Assembly (NCBI GenBank): GCA_026168455.1 | Contig: CM047430.1 | Coordinates: 29,603,237-29,667,236, forward strand | Direction: 5' to 3' | Length of the DNA: 64,000 nt | Source: Theocolax elegans | Lineage: Eukaryota; Arthropoda; Insecta; Hymenoptera; Cerocephalidae | Shown: piece by piece, positions 49,219-61,149 of the stretch | Layout: each line of letters starts with the position of its first letter | How positions within the stretch are numbered: the first letter of the stretch is position 1 | Position numbers and translations under genes: made by a program | The notes under the pieces: model-generated | What the model was told of the DNA's origin: nothing | The model's input: the letters and a program-made list of their open reading frames with translations, nothing else | Database searches by the model: none

Positions 49219-50164
49219 TGGAGCATTCCGCATGAAGTGGTCCACACAATTTTGGGTACACACTGGAACTGTTTTTCAGACAACAGAAAATAATTTTTAG
49301 ATACTAGAATCTATTTGTTCAAAAGTTATTCTAAACTTAGAAAGTGACTTTTTTCAAATTTTTTTTCCAACACCAGCTGTTTTTACCGCTATTTAACTAA
49401 AAATCTATCAAATTTTACTATATAACATTATATGTAACATTCGTTGCTAATTATGTCTACAATTAATCCTACCGGGTTAGAATTTCTAATTTCAAGGTCA
49501 ATGTAAGCTGCATATCAATATTCCACTTGAAAAAGTGTAAGTACGCCATAATTGATTTTTTATCCAAAAGTCCGAAAAAAGCTTGAAGCAATAACTTTTA
49601 AACGGTATGTAGTTTTTTTGGCCTTCAATTCTGTAAAAAGTTATGATAATTTAAAGAAAGACAAAAAATTACAAACATTAACATGGTAATTCCCATTTGA
49701 ATATTTAAAAAAAATTCGTGTTTTTTAAAATTATCATAACTTTTTACAGAATTGAAGGCCATTAAAAAGCTACAGACCATTTAAAAGGTATTGCTTCAAG
49801 CTTTTTTTTCAACTTTTGGATAAAAAAATCAATTGTGCTGTACTTACACTTTTTCCAAGTTGAATATTGACATGTAGTTTATGTGACTTTGACCTTGAAA
49901 TCAGAAATTCTAACCCATAAGGATAAATTCTAGACATAATTAGCAACGAATGTTACATATAATGCTATATTAACAACGGTAAACACAGCTGGTGTTGAAA
50001 AAAAATTTGAAAAAATTCACTTATTGAGGTTAGAATAGCTTTTGAACAAATAGATTCCTATATCTAAAAATTTTTTTCTGTTTTATGAAAAACATTTCCA
50101 GTGTGTACCCAAAATTTGGTGCATTTTAAAATTTTGATCATATTACTTCACGTGGAATGCTCCA
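49219..50164. mobile_element. Fold-back MITE, TA-flanked, family A copy 2
   Basis: Palindromic element of about 946 bp. The ends are TGGAGCATTCCGC and, from the right, TGGAGCATTCCACG, inside TA-rich flanks. Arms of more than 400 bp mirror each other (AGCTTGAAGCAATAACTTTT against AAAGGTATTGCTTCAAGCTT; TTCAATTCTGTAAAAAGTTA against TAACTTTTTACAGAATTGAA). The centre is near 49690. It shares internal blocks with the element at 1379-1951. The ORF at 48950-49261 partly overlaps it and is not a gene. Confidence 0.85.
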
Positions 50165-51880
50165 TATATATTAGGTTTGAAAACAGTATTTTTTATAAGT
50201 ATTCAAAAGGTATTTTATCGAATTCGCCAAATTTTGTTGAAGCGTTATCATAGAGACGAGTAATCGAACGTGCAAGCAATGAATTGTACATGGTAATTAT
50301 CTGATAATTGCGCGGTATTCGACAGCTGGAAATTCAAGATCACCGCACTCGTACTCCTATACAAAACCGATTAAATTCGAATTAACGATTTTTAACATTT
50401 CCTTGCATATTCAAAGAGCGCCGCGCGAGAAAGAATAACGCGTTGTAGACAATCGTTCTGAATTCTCATGGTTTTTAAATTTAATACTAATTGTTAGTAT
50501 AAAAGGCATTCTTACGAATGAAATGAGTGAGGGAAAAGGAAACAATCGAGCATAATTTTAATGGTAACTATCGCTGATGCGATCTTTCTGGTTTTGACAT
50601 TCACTCTGACTTTATTTTGAAATTTGTTTGTCTTTTATGGAGGATGTAGCCTTTCTATGCCGCGGCGCGAAGAATACTGATAATTGCAAATTAATGCAGT
50701 GCGTACGGTGGAACGAAGAAATTTACATTTTTATTGAATATTTGTTCGGTCGCAAAAGTAATAATGCTATGCCGAAATGAAAGACTACTTTTAAATGTGT
50801 ATCAGTATTTTTGGTAATTGAGTTAATGCTTCCTAATTTTCATCAACGTACACAATACATATACCGTTTCGCTAGTTATATTGTTACGATATATTGATTC
50901 TTCTTTTAAATAAAGAAAAATAATAAAGAATACTCGACCAAATAGAATTCTGATTTCGCTATTTTTTTTATATTCGCGATCAATGAAAAATTTCGAAGAT
51001 TGATACGACTGAAGAATATTCCAGAGATTTCATTGTGTTGCAAAGTATTAAATTAATAAATTCTAGAGGAAAATTAACTTAACTTAAGCGATCGATAAAT
51101 TTGTAGTGCTAAATGTTAAAATTTTTTAAATATCAAAGATGTCGGAGTTTACTTTCTTATCGTTTCTATTCGTCTCTATATTATAAAAAAATTTACCCGC
51201 CTCTGTCGCAGTTTCAGAAATTTCAGCCCCCTAAAAAATAACCCAATAACTCAAAATATATAAAGAATGACCATTAATTATACACACATACCTGGGTATC
51301 AAAGAGTCGAATACGTACCTTGTAAGTATATTATAATTATTTTTTAAAATTGTAGTCCTAAATATCTGAAGTATTTTTATTCTAGTTATTTAAAACAATT
51401 GAAACTACTATATACTTCTGAATTTCTTCAAAATACTAATATATTATAACTATACACATTTGTCATTAAATTTCGATACGTTTATTATGACTAGTAATTT
51501 GGCATCATAAATTTATTTTGAAATGCGTGAGAGTCTGCCAATAATCATATTTTACGCTAGTATATTATTTTATCAAATAAAGCGTTTGAATATTCTACGA
51601 TCTATTGAATGAGTCAACTATGTCAGGAATTTACTATAAGAAAACACGGCGCTTATATAGTAATTCATGAAGTGTTCGTATTTCAACTATGGTGGTATGA
51701 ATATTGTACCTAATCATAATGTATTTAGTTCAATGAGAGAATAGTAATTTTTAGACACAACAGATTTTTTTTTTAAATTTCTAGCAAATTGTAAACCCTT
51801 TTCGCATACAAAATTACACATAAGATGAACGCACGCGGACATGCACGCACATACATACATACATACATGTGTGTATATAT
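50165..51880. other. AT-rich intergenic
   Basis: No coding region, RNA gene or clear repeat was recognised, apart from a CATA/TACA microsatellite near 51850-51880. Confidence 0.4.
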
Positions 51881-53537
51881 ATGGGTGGTTCTCTGTGACA
51901 TCGAAAATTGAAAAAAATAAATATTGCTATAACTGTGGGAATATGTTTTAGAGGTATCCAGTAGTTCTCCTGAATTTTTTCAGATTTTTTCTGGGCCATT
52001 ATTTTAAGTTACAGAGAGTCAAAGTTGACATTTTAGCACTTTTTTGCATTATATGCCCATTTTCATGAATTTTTAGCTCCCAGGGGATGCATTTTTCACT
52101 AAAAACATAAGTATGACTTTTTTTGTAAAATTTTCCGAACTTTTCATTAAAAATACTTTTAAAGACATAAATGTATGCTGTCACACTCTTGTAAGCCATT
52201 TAAACCTTAAATAGTGAAAATCAGCAATTCTGCTCCGGACTCTGGTAACCTAATACTGTCTAAAACATGTCTTTTTATAGTCAATAACTGCCTAAAAATT
52301 TCCAGAGTGGGTCTAAATCATTAAGATCACTTATGGTCAAAATATCCGGGAAAAGTGCCCGAAATATTAATAGAAATGTATATTTGTTGCCTTATAACGA
52401 TGAATCTAGTAGCATGATCATTGCAAAAAAATTTATGCACTTACCTTGGAATGGTAGAAAAGTATCTCTACTTGTTTCAGTATCCATCTAATCCCCTGTA
52501 AGCTGCTAAAAATACAAATATTATTATACAAATGTAAAAAATTAATTTTTAAACATTTATAATGCTGAATTTTTAGTTTTACATCCCTTACAAGAATTAT
52601 AATACTAATCTGAAGGATTACTATAAATATATAAACATCATTATTACAATAACTGAATATACGTATTTAATACAAAAGATATATAAATAAATCGGATATA
52701 TAATTATAATGAATAATATGATAGCGTGACAGTGACAAGTTTGTGAAATCTAAACAATGTATTGCTGAATAATAATAATAATGTTGATACTTTTATAGTA
52801 ATCCTTCAGATAAGTATTATAATTCTTGTAAGGGATGTAAAACTAAAAATCCAGCATTATAAATGTTTAAAAAATAATTTTTTATAATTTTATAATAATA
52901 TTTGTATTTTTAGCAGCTTACAGGGGATTAGATGGATACTGAAACAAGTGGAGATACTTTTCTACCATTCCAACGTAGGTGCATAAATTTTTTTGCATTG
53001 ATCATGCTACTAGATTCATCGTTATAAGGCAACAAATATACATTTCTATTAATATTTCGGGCACTTTTCCCGGATATTTTGACCATAAGTGATCTTAATG
53101 ATTTAGACCCACTCTGGAAATTTTTAGGCCGTATCTGACTATAAAAAGACATCTTTTAGACAGTATTAGGTTACCAGAGTCCGGAGCAGAATTGCTGATT
53201 TTCACTATTTAAGGTTTAAATGGCTTACAAGAGTGTGACAGCATACATTTATGTCTTTAAAAGTATTTTTAATGAAAAGTTCGGAAAATTTTACAAAAAA
53301 AGTCATACTTATGTTTTTAGTGAAAAATGCATCGCCTGGGAGCTAAAAATTCATGAAAATGGGCATATAATGCAAAAAAGTGCTAAAATGTCAACTTTGA
53401 CTCTCTATAACTTAAAATAATGGCCCAGAAAAAATCTGAAAAAATTCAGGAGAACTACTGGATACCTCTAAAACATATTCCCACAGTTATAGCAATATTT
53501 ATTTTTTTCATCTTCGATGTCACAGAGAACCACCCAT
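51881..53537. mobile_element. 1.65-kb fold-back element with about 750-bp arms
   Basis: The ends are GGGTGGTTCTCTGTGACATCGA on the left and its reverse complement at about 53514-53535, bordered by TATATA on both sides. The arms are nearly identical inverted copies of about 750 bp (51883-52630 and 52790-53535) around an AT-rich centre. Each arm keeps the same unrecognised ORF (66 aa, starting MAYKSVTAYIYVFKS; minus at 51999-52199 and plus at 53220-53420). A second ORF at 52928-53152 is partly shared. The ORFs may be transposase remnants, but no DDE motif was identified. Confidence 0.85.
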
Positions 53538-56030
53538 ATATATATAAAAACATACATTTGTTTTCAAAGTAATCCTACATACTAATTATCGGTGCTCATG
53601 GTAAATTTTTCTCTGGTAATATTACTTATATATAAGAAAGTATAATTTATGTAAACTTTCATATACTTAATTTTGCATCGTACAAGTTTACTTTTTTTGT
53701 GGTAAAGTTACGGGTTATATTAGGCAGTTACAATTTATACGTTTTTAGTTTGATTGTAAGAAAGGGGATTCACCAAACTCATTAATGTTTAATCTTTTAA
53801 ATTTTACCAGCAATTCCAAAATGAAAATTAATAAATTTATAGATCATTTCATACAGGTGCATTACTATATACATTTAAAAAAAACAATAATTCGTGTGAG
53901 TGTGTAGAAGGGCTCCGTGGATTGTAAAATGAACAATGTAATGCATCTGTCCACGCGCGCGACACAAACACCAGCACGCACGCTCACACTTTCTTGTATA
54001 TTTAAAACCTACATAATACCTATATAATCTTAAGTTACAATAGTGGCGCTCACGAGTTGTGTCGGCTCGTATCTCTGATTTCGCACGGGCGTAAGTACGT
54101 GTATAGCACGCACAACCGAGGTGGGTGTCGAGTTTTAAAAGCTGCATCTCTTCCTGTATATATCTGGCTTTCCATACTATGGGTATATACATATAGAGAC
54201 ACTTCTCTTCTTTTCTTTTTTTCGGCTCTCGATGCTCATCTTGGGCACTGCGCGTTCCCGTTTTCTTCATGCTAATATAGATTATCGATTCTCTAATTTT
54301 ATCTGTTTTTTTCAAAATGCGCTAGATAACTTTGCACGATATGATAACCTTTTTTACCTTTTTTTTTAATTTTTCTATCTAACCATATGTATATGTATAT
54401 ATGCATTTTAATTATCAGATTAGGGCACACGCATTTAGTTTCATTTTTAAAGTGAATTTTGCGGTGTTACGTTTTGTTGTTTACTTTTTTATATTTTATC
54501 GAGATTATAATTTCGCAATACAAGCGCGCAAGGGGTAACATAACTACTATTTTTTTAATATAAACTTCGTCTTATATTTACTTGTGAAGTTTATTTATGA
54601 AAATTTATAAAAGTATGTATTGTAAAATCTATAAATTGCTATTTTCACAGTTTTTAACTACACGTTAATCAATTAATCGATACGTTTCAGAAAAATCTTG
54701 TAAAAATATTATTAAAAATATTATTATCACATATATATTTGGATACACTGTTGCGAACTCTATTAATTTTTCATATATTTTGAGTTCGAAATTACGCATT
54801 TTTTCTATAGCTGCATGCGAAATTTTTTGTAATGTAAAATTTGAGAAAAGGAGGCTAATAATAGAAAACTAGAAATTTTGAAGCACGACTGAGAACGTAT
54901 CTGTGATAGCTAGCGAACGTAAAAAAGTTCCTTGAATATTTTTACGAAAAGCTTCTTGACATTTAGTGTGAAAAATATATATTATACACTAATTAAAATT
55001 ATTGTATATATGTATAAAAAATTACAATAATCTGTAATGTTTACGAAAGAAAATGATGTTACGATGTTACCATTATTAGACCAATGCCTAAAAAACACAA
55101 CATTATAAAAATATTATGTATTCAATTTTATTTTAATTTTCACAATGCCATATACCATTTTTAAAAAGCTCTTGTTATGACAAAGTTAAAATGTATATAC
55201 AATCTTTATGATCGCACTCTATATACCGTACTCGTAAAATAATTCGTAGTAGATATAAAAAATACTAGAAATATAAATATTCGTAGAATCGAGATATTCG
55301 AGTTTAACGGTATACAAGGGGTATAATATTAAAATGGCATAGTTAATAATACATTGATACAGTATATGTATAAGGGTTTCAAGTTTTTCTTAAATTCTTC
55401 GAATATTAACTTACTACACTTTTTCCTGTAGGGATTCCCGAGTAAAAAAATTAGTATATCACTAGTCTAGGAAAGCAAGTCTAGATGAAGCCTTGGTTAA
55501 GAATAATTTATATATATGTATTAACAAGCTTTACAAAATATAAATTGAATTTAACATTATAATAAAAACATCACAATACCCCAATTCTAAACCTAAGTCA
55601 AGCTTTAAGCCTAGAAGTTTTAATAAATGAAAAGTCTGGCATTATATTTAATGCCAAATTACTCTGATTTACAGTAAATTTTTTTATCTTTAATTAAAAA
55701 CGAATGAATATTTCGAAAATTAGATAACTTTAACTTAAACCTACATAGGAAGATGCATCGACACTATGTATTAAATATATAAAAAATTTGGGATGCATTA
55801 GCGTATAAGTCAAAGAGACCGTTGGTAAAGCCAAAATAATTTTGAAGAATGTACTGCACACATGTATATATGCATAGAGACACATGCACACACGCGTGCG
55901 CGTGCGCGCAGGCGATCAGTAGAGACAGAGTGTGAAGCTGCACCACACCGAGAAAACTCGAGACTCGAGATAGGAGATGTACATGCGTATATTAGTTAAA
56001 CTTATAACATGCACATGAGAGAGAGAGATA
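53538..56030. other. Intergenic with a small CpG patch
   Basis: AT-rich, with a GC-richer patch at about 53890-54270 that includes CGCGCGCGAC and GGCGTAAGTACGTG, and a CA/CGTG run near 55850-55920. Overlapping ORFs on both strands have no domains. Confidence 0.35.
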
Positions 56031-56040
56031 GGATAGGATG

Positions 56041-56076
<36 letters not shown>

Positions 56077-56465
56077 CGTGCGCGTGTTACCCTCCCTCTC
56101 GTTCGTTCGGTCGGAACTCGGAACCTGAGGCCCGTGGCCGTGCGGCGAAGAGAAGAGGGAGCCAGAGACGGAGGGAGAGCCCGCGGTGACGTTACGGCGC
56201 GGACACACAGTCGCGCGCGGCCCACCGAGCCGTCGACATCGTGGACGTTGTACACATGTGTGCACCCACTCCCGCATACACACGCACGAAGACACGCATA
56301 CGAGTACACACGTGCGCGGGGTGCAAAGCGCGATGCACGTGCGTGAGTGACAGCGCGCCCGGGATATCTACGTTGAGAGGAATCTCGCGGGCGCGGGAGA
56401 GAACACCGGACACTCGATAACCTGTAATGTTCGACACGGCCATGGACGCCTGGATGTATGACGTG
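56031..56465 (+). other. CpG island with a possible first coding exon
   Basis: A strongly CpG-rich block that begins with a (CT)n run (56042-56073). Near its end an ATG at 56427 opens MFDTAMDAWMYDV, preceded in frame by TAA three codons upstream. It reaches a good donor (GACGTG/GTATGT, exon end near 56465) just before a second CT run. This has the form of a promoter, 5' UTR and first coding exon of a plus-strand gene whose other exons would lie to the right. Thirteen residues are too few to identify a family and I could not name it. It could also be chance in a CpG island. Confidence 0.35.
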
Positions 56466-58183
56466 GTATGTCTCTCTCTCTCTCTCTCTCTCTCTTTCTC
56501 ACTCTCGTACAGTGTGTGCCTGCCTCTGTGTGTGTGTGTGTGTGTTGTATACGTTCGCGGGCAAGGTCGCGTGGAGCGCCTCGCTCGATCGAATCCCGCG
56601 TCCATCCCTCTTCGCTGCTGTCGCTCCTTCTTTTCCTTTTTTTGCGAACCGTCAACTTTTTAGGGTGGAAAAATTTACTTCAACGAGATTCAATGTTGTT
56701 GATGTTTGCATTAGGCTAGGTACTTGAGTCGAACGAGCCGTATCCTTTTTTTTGGTCAACCGGTATATAGCTATCCTAAACATCATTATTTTTAGTCAAT
56801 AATTACGTAGACGTGTAGTAATATTTTACCGGGCGGGATCTTCTCAGATAAATCAATTTTCAAACTGTTATTTTGTTATTTACGCTATTTTTAAGTCAAT
56901 AATAAATCCAACGAATTATTTTTTTTTTCGTACTGTTTTTCGTTGTCAACTGATGTTTTTTTTATATATTACTATCAATATTCTTTTCGAATTACATATA
57001 TATGTATACCGTATATGCATTAGTGCTAATTTTTATAGTAAAATAATGTTTATACTCTCTGCATGTGTATTTCACATGTAGTAAAAACAGTCAACAGCAC
57101 TGCATCACGTTGATAAAGATAAGCTGAAAATTTTTTAATTAATTTACGTAATACACTTAATAACTGTAGACGTAGTTTCCCACGTGCTCTAATGATTCTA
57201 TACTACACATACATACGCACACACACACACACACACATACATACACAGGATAATGCATACGTAAATGAATGTTGTGAATACATATAACAAATGCGAATGT
57301 ATTTTAAATACAAACATTTAATACGTGTAAAGCATTCAAGATATTTTTAAAAAACCATAGATTTATAACAACTTATACTCAATAACTTTAATTTATTATT
57401 TCAATTAGCACTTATTATTTAAGATTCAGTCTGATACAATCCCCAAAATTTCAAAAATTTTATCTTATCATTTGCTGTTGGATTGGCTGTTTCAGGACTT
57501 TCTTTTTTTTTGTTTTTGCCTCTAAAAATACATCAATTTTTTGTAGAAATATATATATGCGCATATTTTATTTTTGATAAAAATATGTATATAATTCTTT
57601 ACCAGTAAATTATTAAACAATATTAATAAAATTTGACCTATTGGAAATGCTGATATTTCTACAACACTTTTGAATATTATTATCAGCTAATTTAAAATAG
57701 TAATCCAAATCTAAGTAATACTATTTACGCACTATTTAATTTGATGCGGTAATATGTATAATGTTTTTTGCAAGTTACACGAAATATTTGACGAAGATTC
57801 ACGATTATCAATTTTAATTTTGTCACTTGCAATACGTACACAGACACATTGTACGTTGTATGACGTTATGATCTTTGCATAATATATATGATTTCAAAAT
57901 TCGGAGCATTTTACTGATTGTGCAACAAGTTCGAGATTTCTGAAGTTAATTTAACCTCTCTTAGATGTCTGACTTAATCTATGACATTGATAATTTAGAT
58001 AATTTTTTTTTCATGTTTTAGTTCGTATCGTTCGGTACAATCTTTTTACATAATTTATTATTTTTGTCGCACGCACTCTAAGTAATCAGTTATTCCTAAG
58101 AGAACGAGGGCATATCGTTAATTTGTCAATACTTCAAATTGTAATTTGTTATTCGTAATTTATTCTCTTGTTAACGATTTGTC
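56466..58183. other. CT/GT microsatellites then AT-rich sequence
   Basis: (CT)n at 56470-56497 and (GT)n near 56527-56544, then AT-rich DNA with a (CA)n run at about 57211-57236. The Ser-Leu and Arg-Glu ORFs here are microsatellite readings. Confidence 0.6.
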
Positions 58184-58593
58184 TTAAGAGTGTTCCTCAG
58201 CGCGTGAGCGCTTCCTAGTTTAAAAAAAATTTTCTTCATAATATTTAGTTTACTTATTAGTATTAGATCCGAGAAAACTAAGTTTTCTCACATGTAAAAA
58301 TGATAAAAAGATTTATTTAAACGTATTTTTGGATTTCTATATGGAAAATCGAAGGGCTGTTTTGTAAAGAAAAATTGATACTGCTGATGGGCAGTCGTCC
58401 GCTATTGGAGACCGCGAAATCAGATTTTACAAAATACGCCTTCGATTTTTCATATCATTAACCAAAGTGATTGTTACATAAATCTTTATATTATTTTAGA
58501 TTCCTTTAATTTGACTGTCTTAAATAATGTGAATCTTATAAATAAAATTTTTTTCGGACTTGTGAGCGCTTACGCGCTGTGGAGAACTCTTAA
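58184..58593. mobile_element. TTAA-flanked fold-back MITE
   Basis: A 410-bp element bounded by TTAA on both sides. The left end GAGTGTTCCTCAGCGCGTGAGCGCT matches the right end read backwards, GAGTTCTCCACAGCGCGTAAGCGCT. The centre folds through GAAAATCGAAGG and CCTTCGATTTTTC around CTGCTGATGGGCAG. The TTAA flanks suggest piggyBac-type mobilisation. There is no ORF. Confidence 0.75.
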
Positions 58594-59196
58594 GCCGTTT
58601 TATACATGCTAAAATAAAATGAAATCGCCTCACTTTGAGAAGTTTGACAACTTGGTTCAATCTATCCTAAATAAAAAGACGCGTAATATTTACTTCCGTA
58701 TTTTTTTTAAATATCGTTAAGATTTTATTGATTCTCTGTGAAGTTTATAATAACTAAGATGATAATGTATGTCCCGCTGGAATATTTATTATTTCACGTC
58801 AATATATTAAATTACCGACGTATGTCATAAATTCTCGATGTTTTAAATAATGATAGTTGACGCACAATACACGACCGGATGTAAATTGTAATCATGATTT
58901 TGTGCATAAACAATCAAATTACTTTCTAAAGGACTGTCAATTATCATATAAAATATTTGGATTTTATTTAGTAAAAAGTGCTCATGTAAACACAAGTTTT
59001 AGAGTAGTTGGCTTTCATACGGATATATCAACCTCTTATCATTTTTCATGAAGTTATCTGAGTTTTTTTATATGTGCTTCTGTAGTGTCTAAAAAACTGT
59101 TTGCAAATTAAATATAGTTTAGTTTGTTACTATGTAAAACTTGATTATTTTAAAATTTTCGTACGTTAAATTTTACATAATTTATTTTTAAATATT
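58594..59196. other. AT-rich spacer
   Basis: No feature was recognised. The ORF at 58857-59051 has no domain. Confidence 0.4.
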
Positions 59197-61149
59197 CGTA
59201 TGATAACTCTGGTGAAAAGTTATTACATTGTATTTTTAATACTTAATAAGTAATAAATTAAAATACAAATTAAAACACATGGGTGAATAAAAAAATAATT
59301 ATGTACGTTTTATTTTTTTCACATCTTTTGCTCGAAAATTCTAGATTAAGTAATGACTAGTTAGAGACGATACACCTAGAGATTAAGAGGAGGATAGAAT
59401 GCATGAAGACGAGTGTTCGCGACCGTGAAAAAAAAATGTTTGTTTTGATGAGCATATAAGCGCAGCTCGCGCGGATTTAAGTTGTATTATCAAACGACAA
59501 TGTCCTGAGCTTTCGTCGCTTACTTCGGTATCCACTTGCTTTGTTAACTAGTAATTCTCGGAAAAATTTGAAAATACAGCTCGACCCATTGTTAATTTTG
59601 ACGTTTACCAAATACCAAATCTTTTACAGTGGCTAGTAGTAAACAACTTGATAGTAATCTAGTGTACGTTATTTTTTCAAATAAATTCTCAAAATATTGT
59701 TCTACTTTCTCATTGGGATGGTATTAAATATATATTTTTATACATTTTACAATATTAATCGAAAAAATGTTTAAAAATTTATATATATCTACTTTATATT
59801 TGCTTAATAATAGGACGATTAAAATAGATTTAAGTTTATGAACTGGTGTATTACGTCGTTGAAAAACTTAAAATAATATGTGTATTACTATTACATGTTC
59901 AACTTTACAAGAGTATGGTGCGAATCTGATACTATGCGTATATGAATCATTTAAGACATTCTGCAACATACACCTATTTTTCAATATTTCCAAATTTTCT
60001 TACCTTATATTAAAATTTTGCATGCGTCTGCTTATACAATAATATTCAGTGACTGTAATAACTGTGTAATATCTGTATCAAATATATGCATATATAATTT
60101 TTTACCAAATTTATAAGAGATTGATTAATTGATAAATAGATAATAAAACTGCCGAGTCGGTCACGAGCGAGTACCTATAATAGCTATAAAATTTATCGGA
60201 AAACATCGAATCAAGTAAATACTTGGGAGATCGATCAGAAGTGCGGTGGATATCTTTATAATAGGATCTGGCGCTCCTGCGGGCTTTAATTCAACCAAGC
60301 TTGTACGGTACACATTTTTAAGGCGCGGTGTTCCGTTTCTCTTTTCCTCTCCGTTTTTTTCTTCTTTTACTCGATGTGACGCTTGTTATTCGCGAGCTCA
60401 TCCGTCGAACCATGACCAAACCCATTTTAAAAATAGGCCCCATATGCTTCTAATGTGTGGGAGGACCTTGAAACCCGTGTGCGCCGCGGTTGCATCGCTT
60501 CTCTTTTTCGCGCACTTTGCCTCGTTATGGATACTCCTCGTACACACATCTATATATATGTATGATACACCAGAATCATCCTGCGAATCTTCCATAACGC
60601 GTACGTAAGAGATTACGTTTGCGGTCTCATTTCTCGCTTGATGAATTATGGAGTCGCGATATTTCATTACTTTAATACTCGGGTCTTCAACTCTTTCCCC
60701 TCAATTGATCAGTCTTGTATTTTTATTTATTTTATGTTTCAACGTGTGCGTAAGAAGTAGTTTATATTCATTTTTAATAATTTATTTGGTTTTTAAAAGA
60801 CATTGCTCTTAACACAGAAAATAGTGTCTGACGTTATTTTTTGCAAAGATTCGGATATCTTCAGTTTTTTAATTGAATTCAAAAAGAATTTTGTTGCATT
60901 AATAATATTTAATTAATTAAATTATATTAGTTATAAAATATTATGGTAATGTTTAATTATTGTAGCATTTTATTCTTAACTAAGGTGTTACGTTATGTTT
61001 AATTTCTTTATTATCCGAGTATCTTCATAATAGTATACTATAGTAATAGTATAATTTTATAAAGTTAATATAGTGCATAATCTTTGAATTCTTAGAAAAA
61101 ACAAAATGTAACTAATAGGAATCTTATTTATTGTAAGTAATTTAAGTAC
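59197..61149. repeat. 1.95-kb direct tandem duplication, copy 1
   Basis: Aligns base for base with 61150-63100 at an offset of 1949 at its start and 1958 near its end, the difference coming from small indels. Its 3' half carries GC-richer DNA at about 60240-60600 and a TATA-like CATATAAGCG near 59454. The junction shares CGTAT with the left boundary. No protein family is recognised in either copy. Confidence 0.92.

Noticed and set aside
51999..53420. Pair of 66-aa ORFs as host genes
   Set aside because: They are the mirrored arms of one fold-back element, so they are described as part of it; no transposase motif could be confirmed.
56038..56727. Several overlapping ORFs around 56 kb
   Set aside because: Driven by CT, GT and CG repeats; only the short ATG-to-donor segment at 56427-56465 was kept as a candidate.
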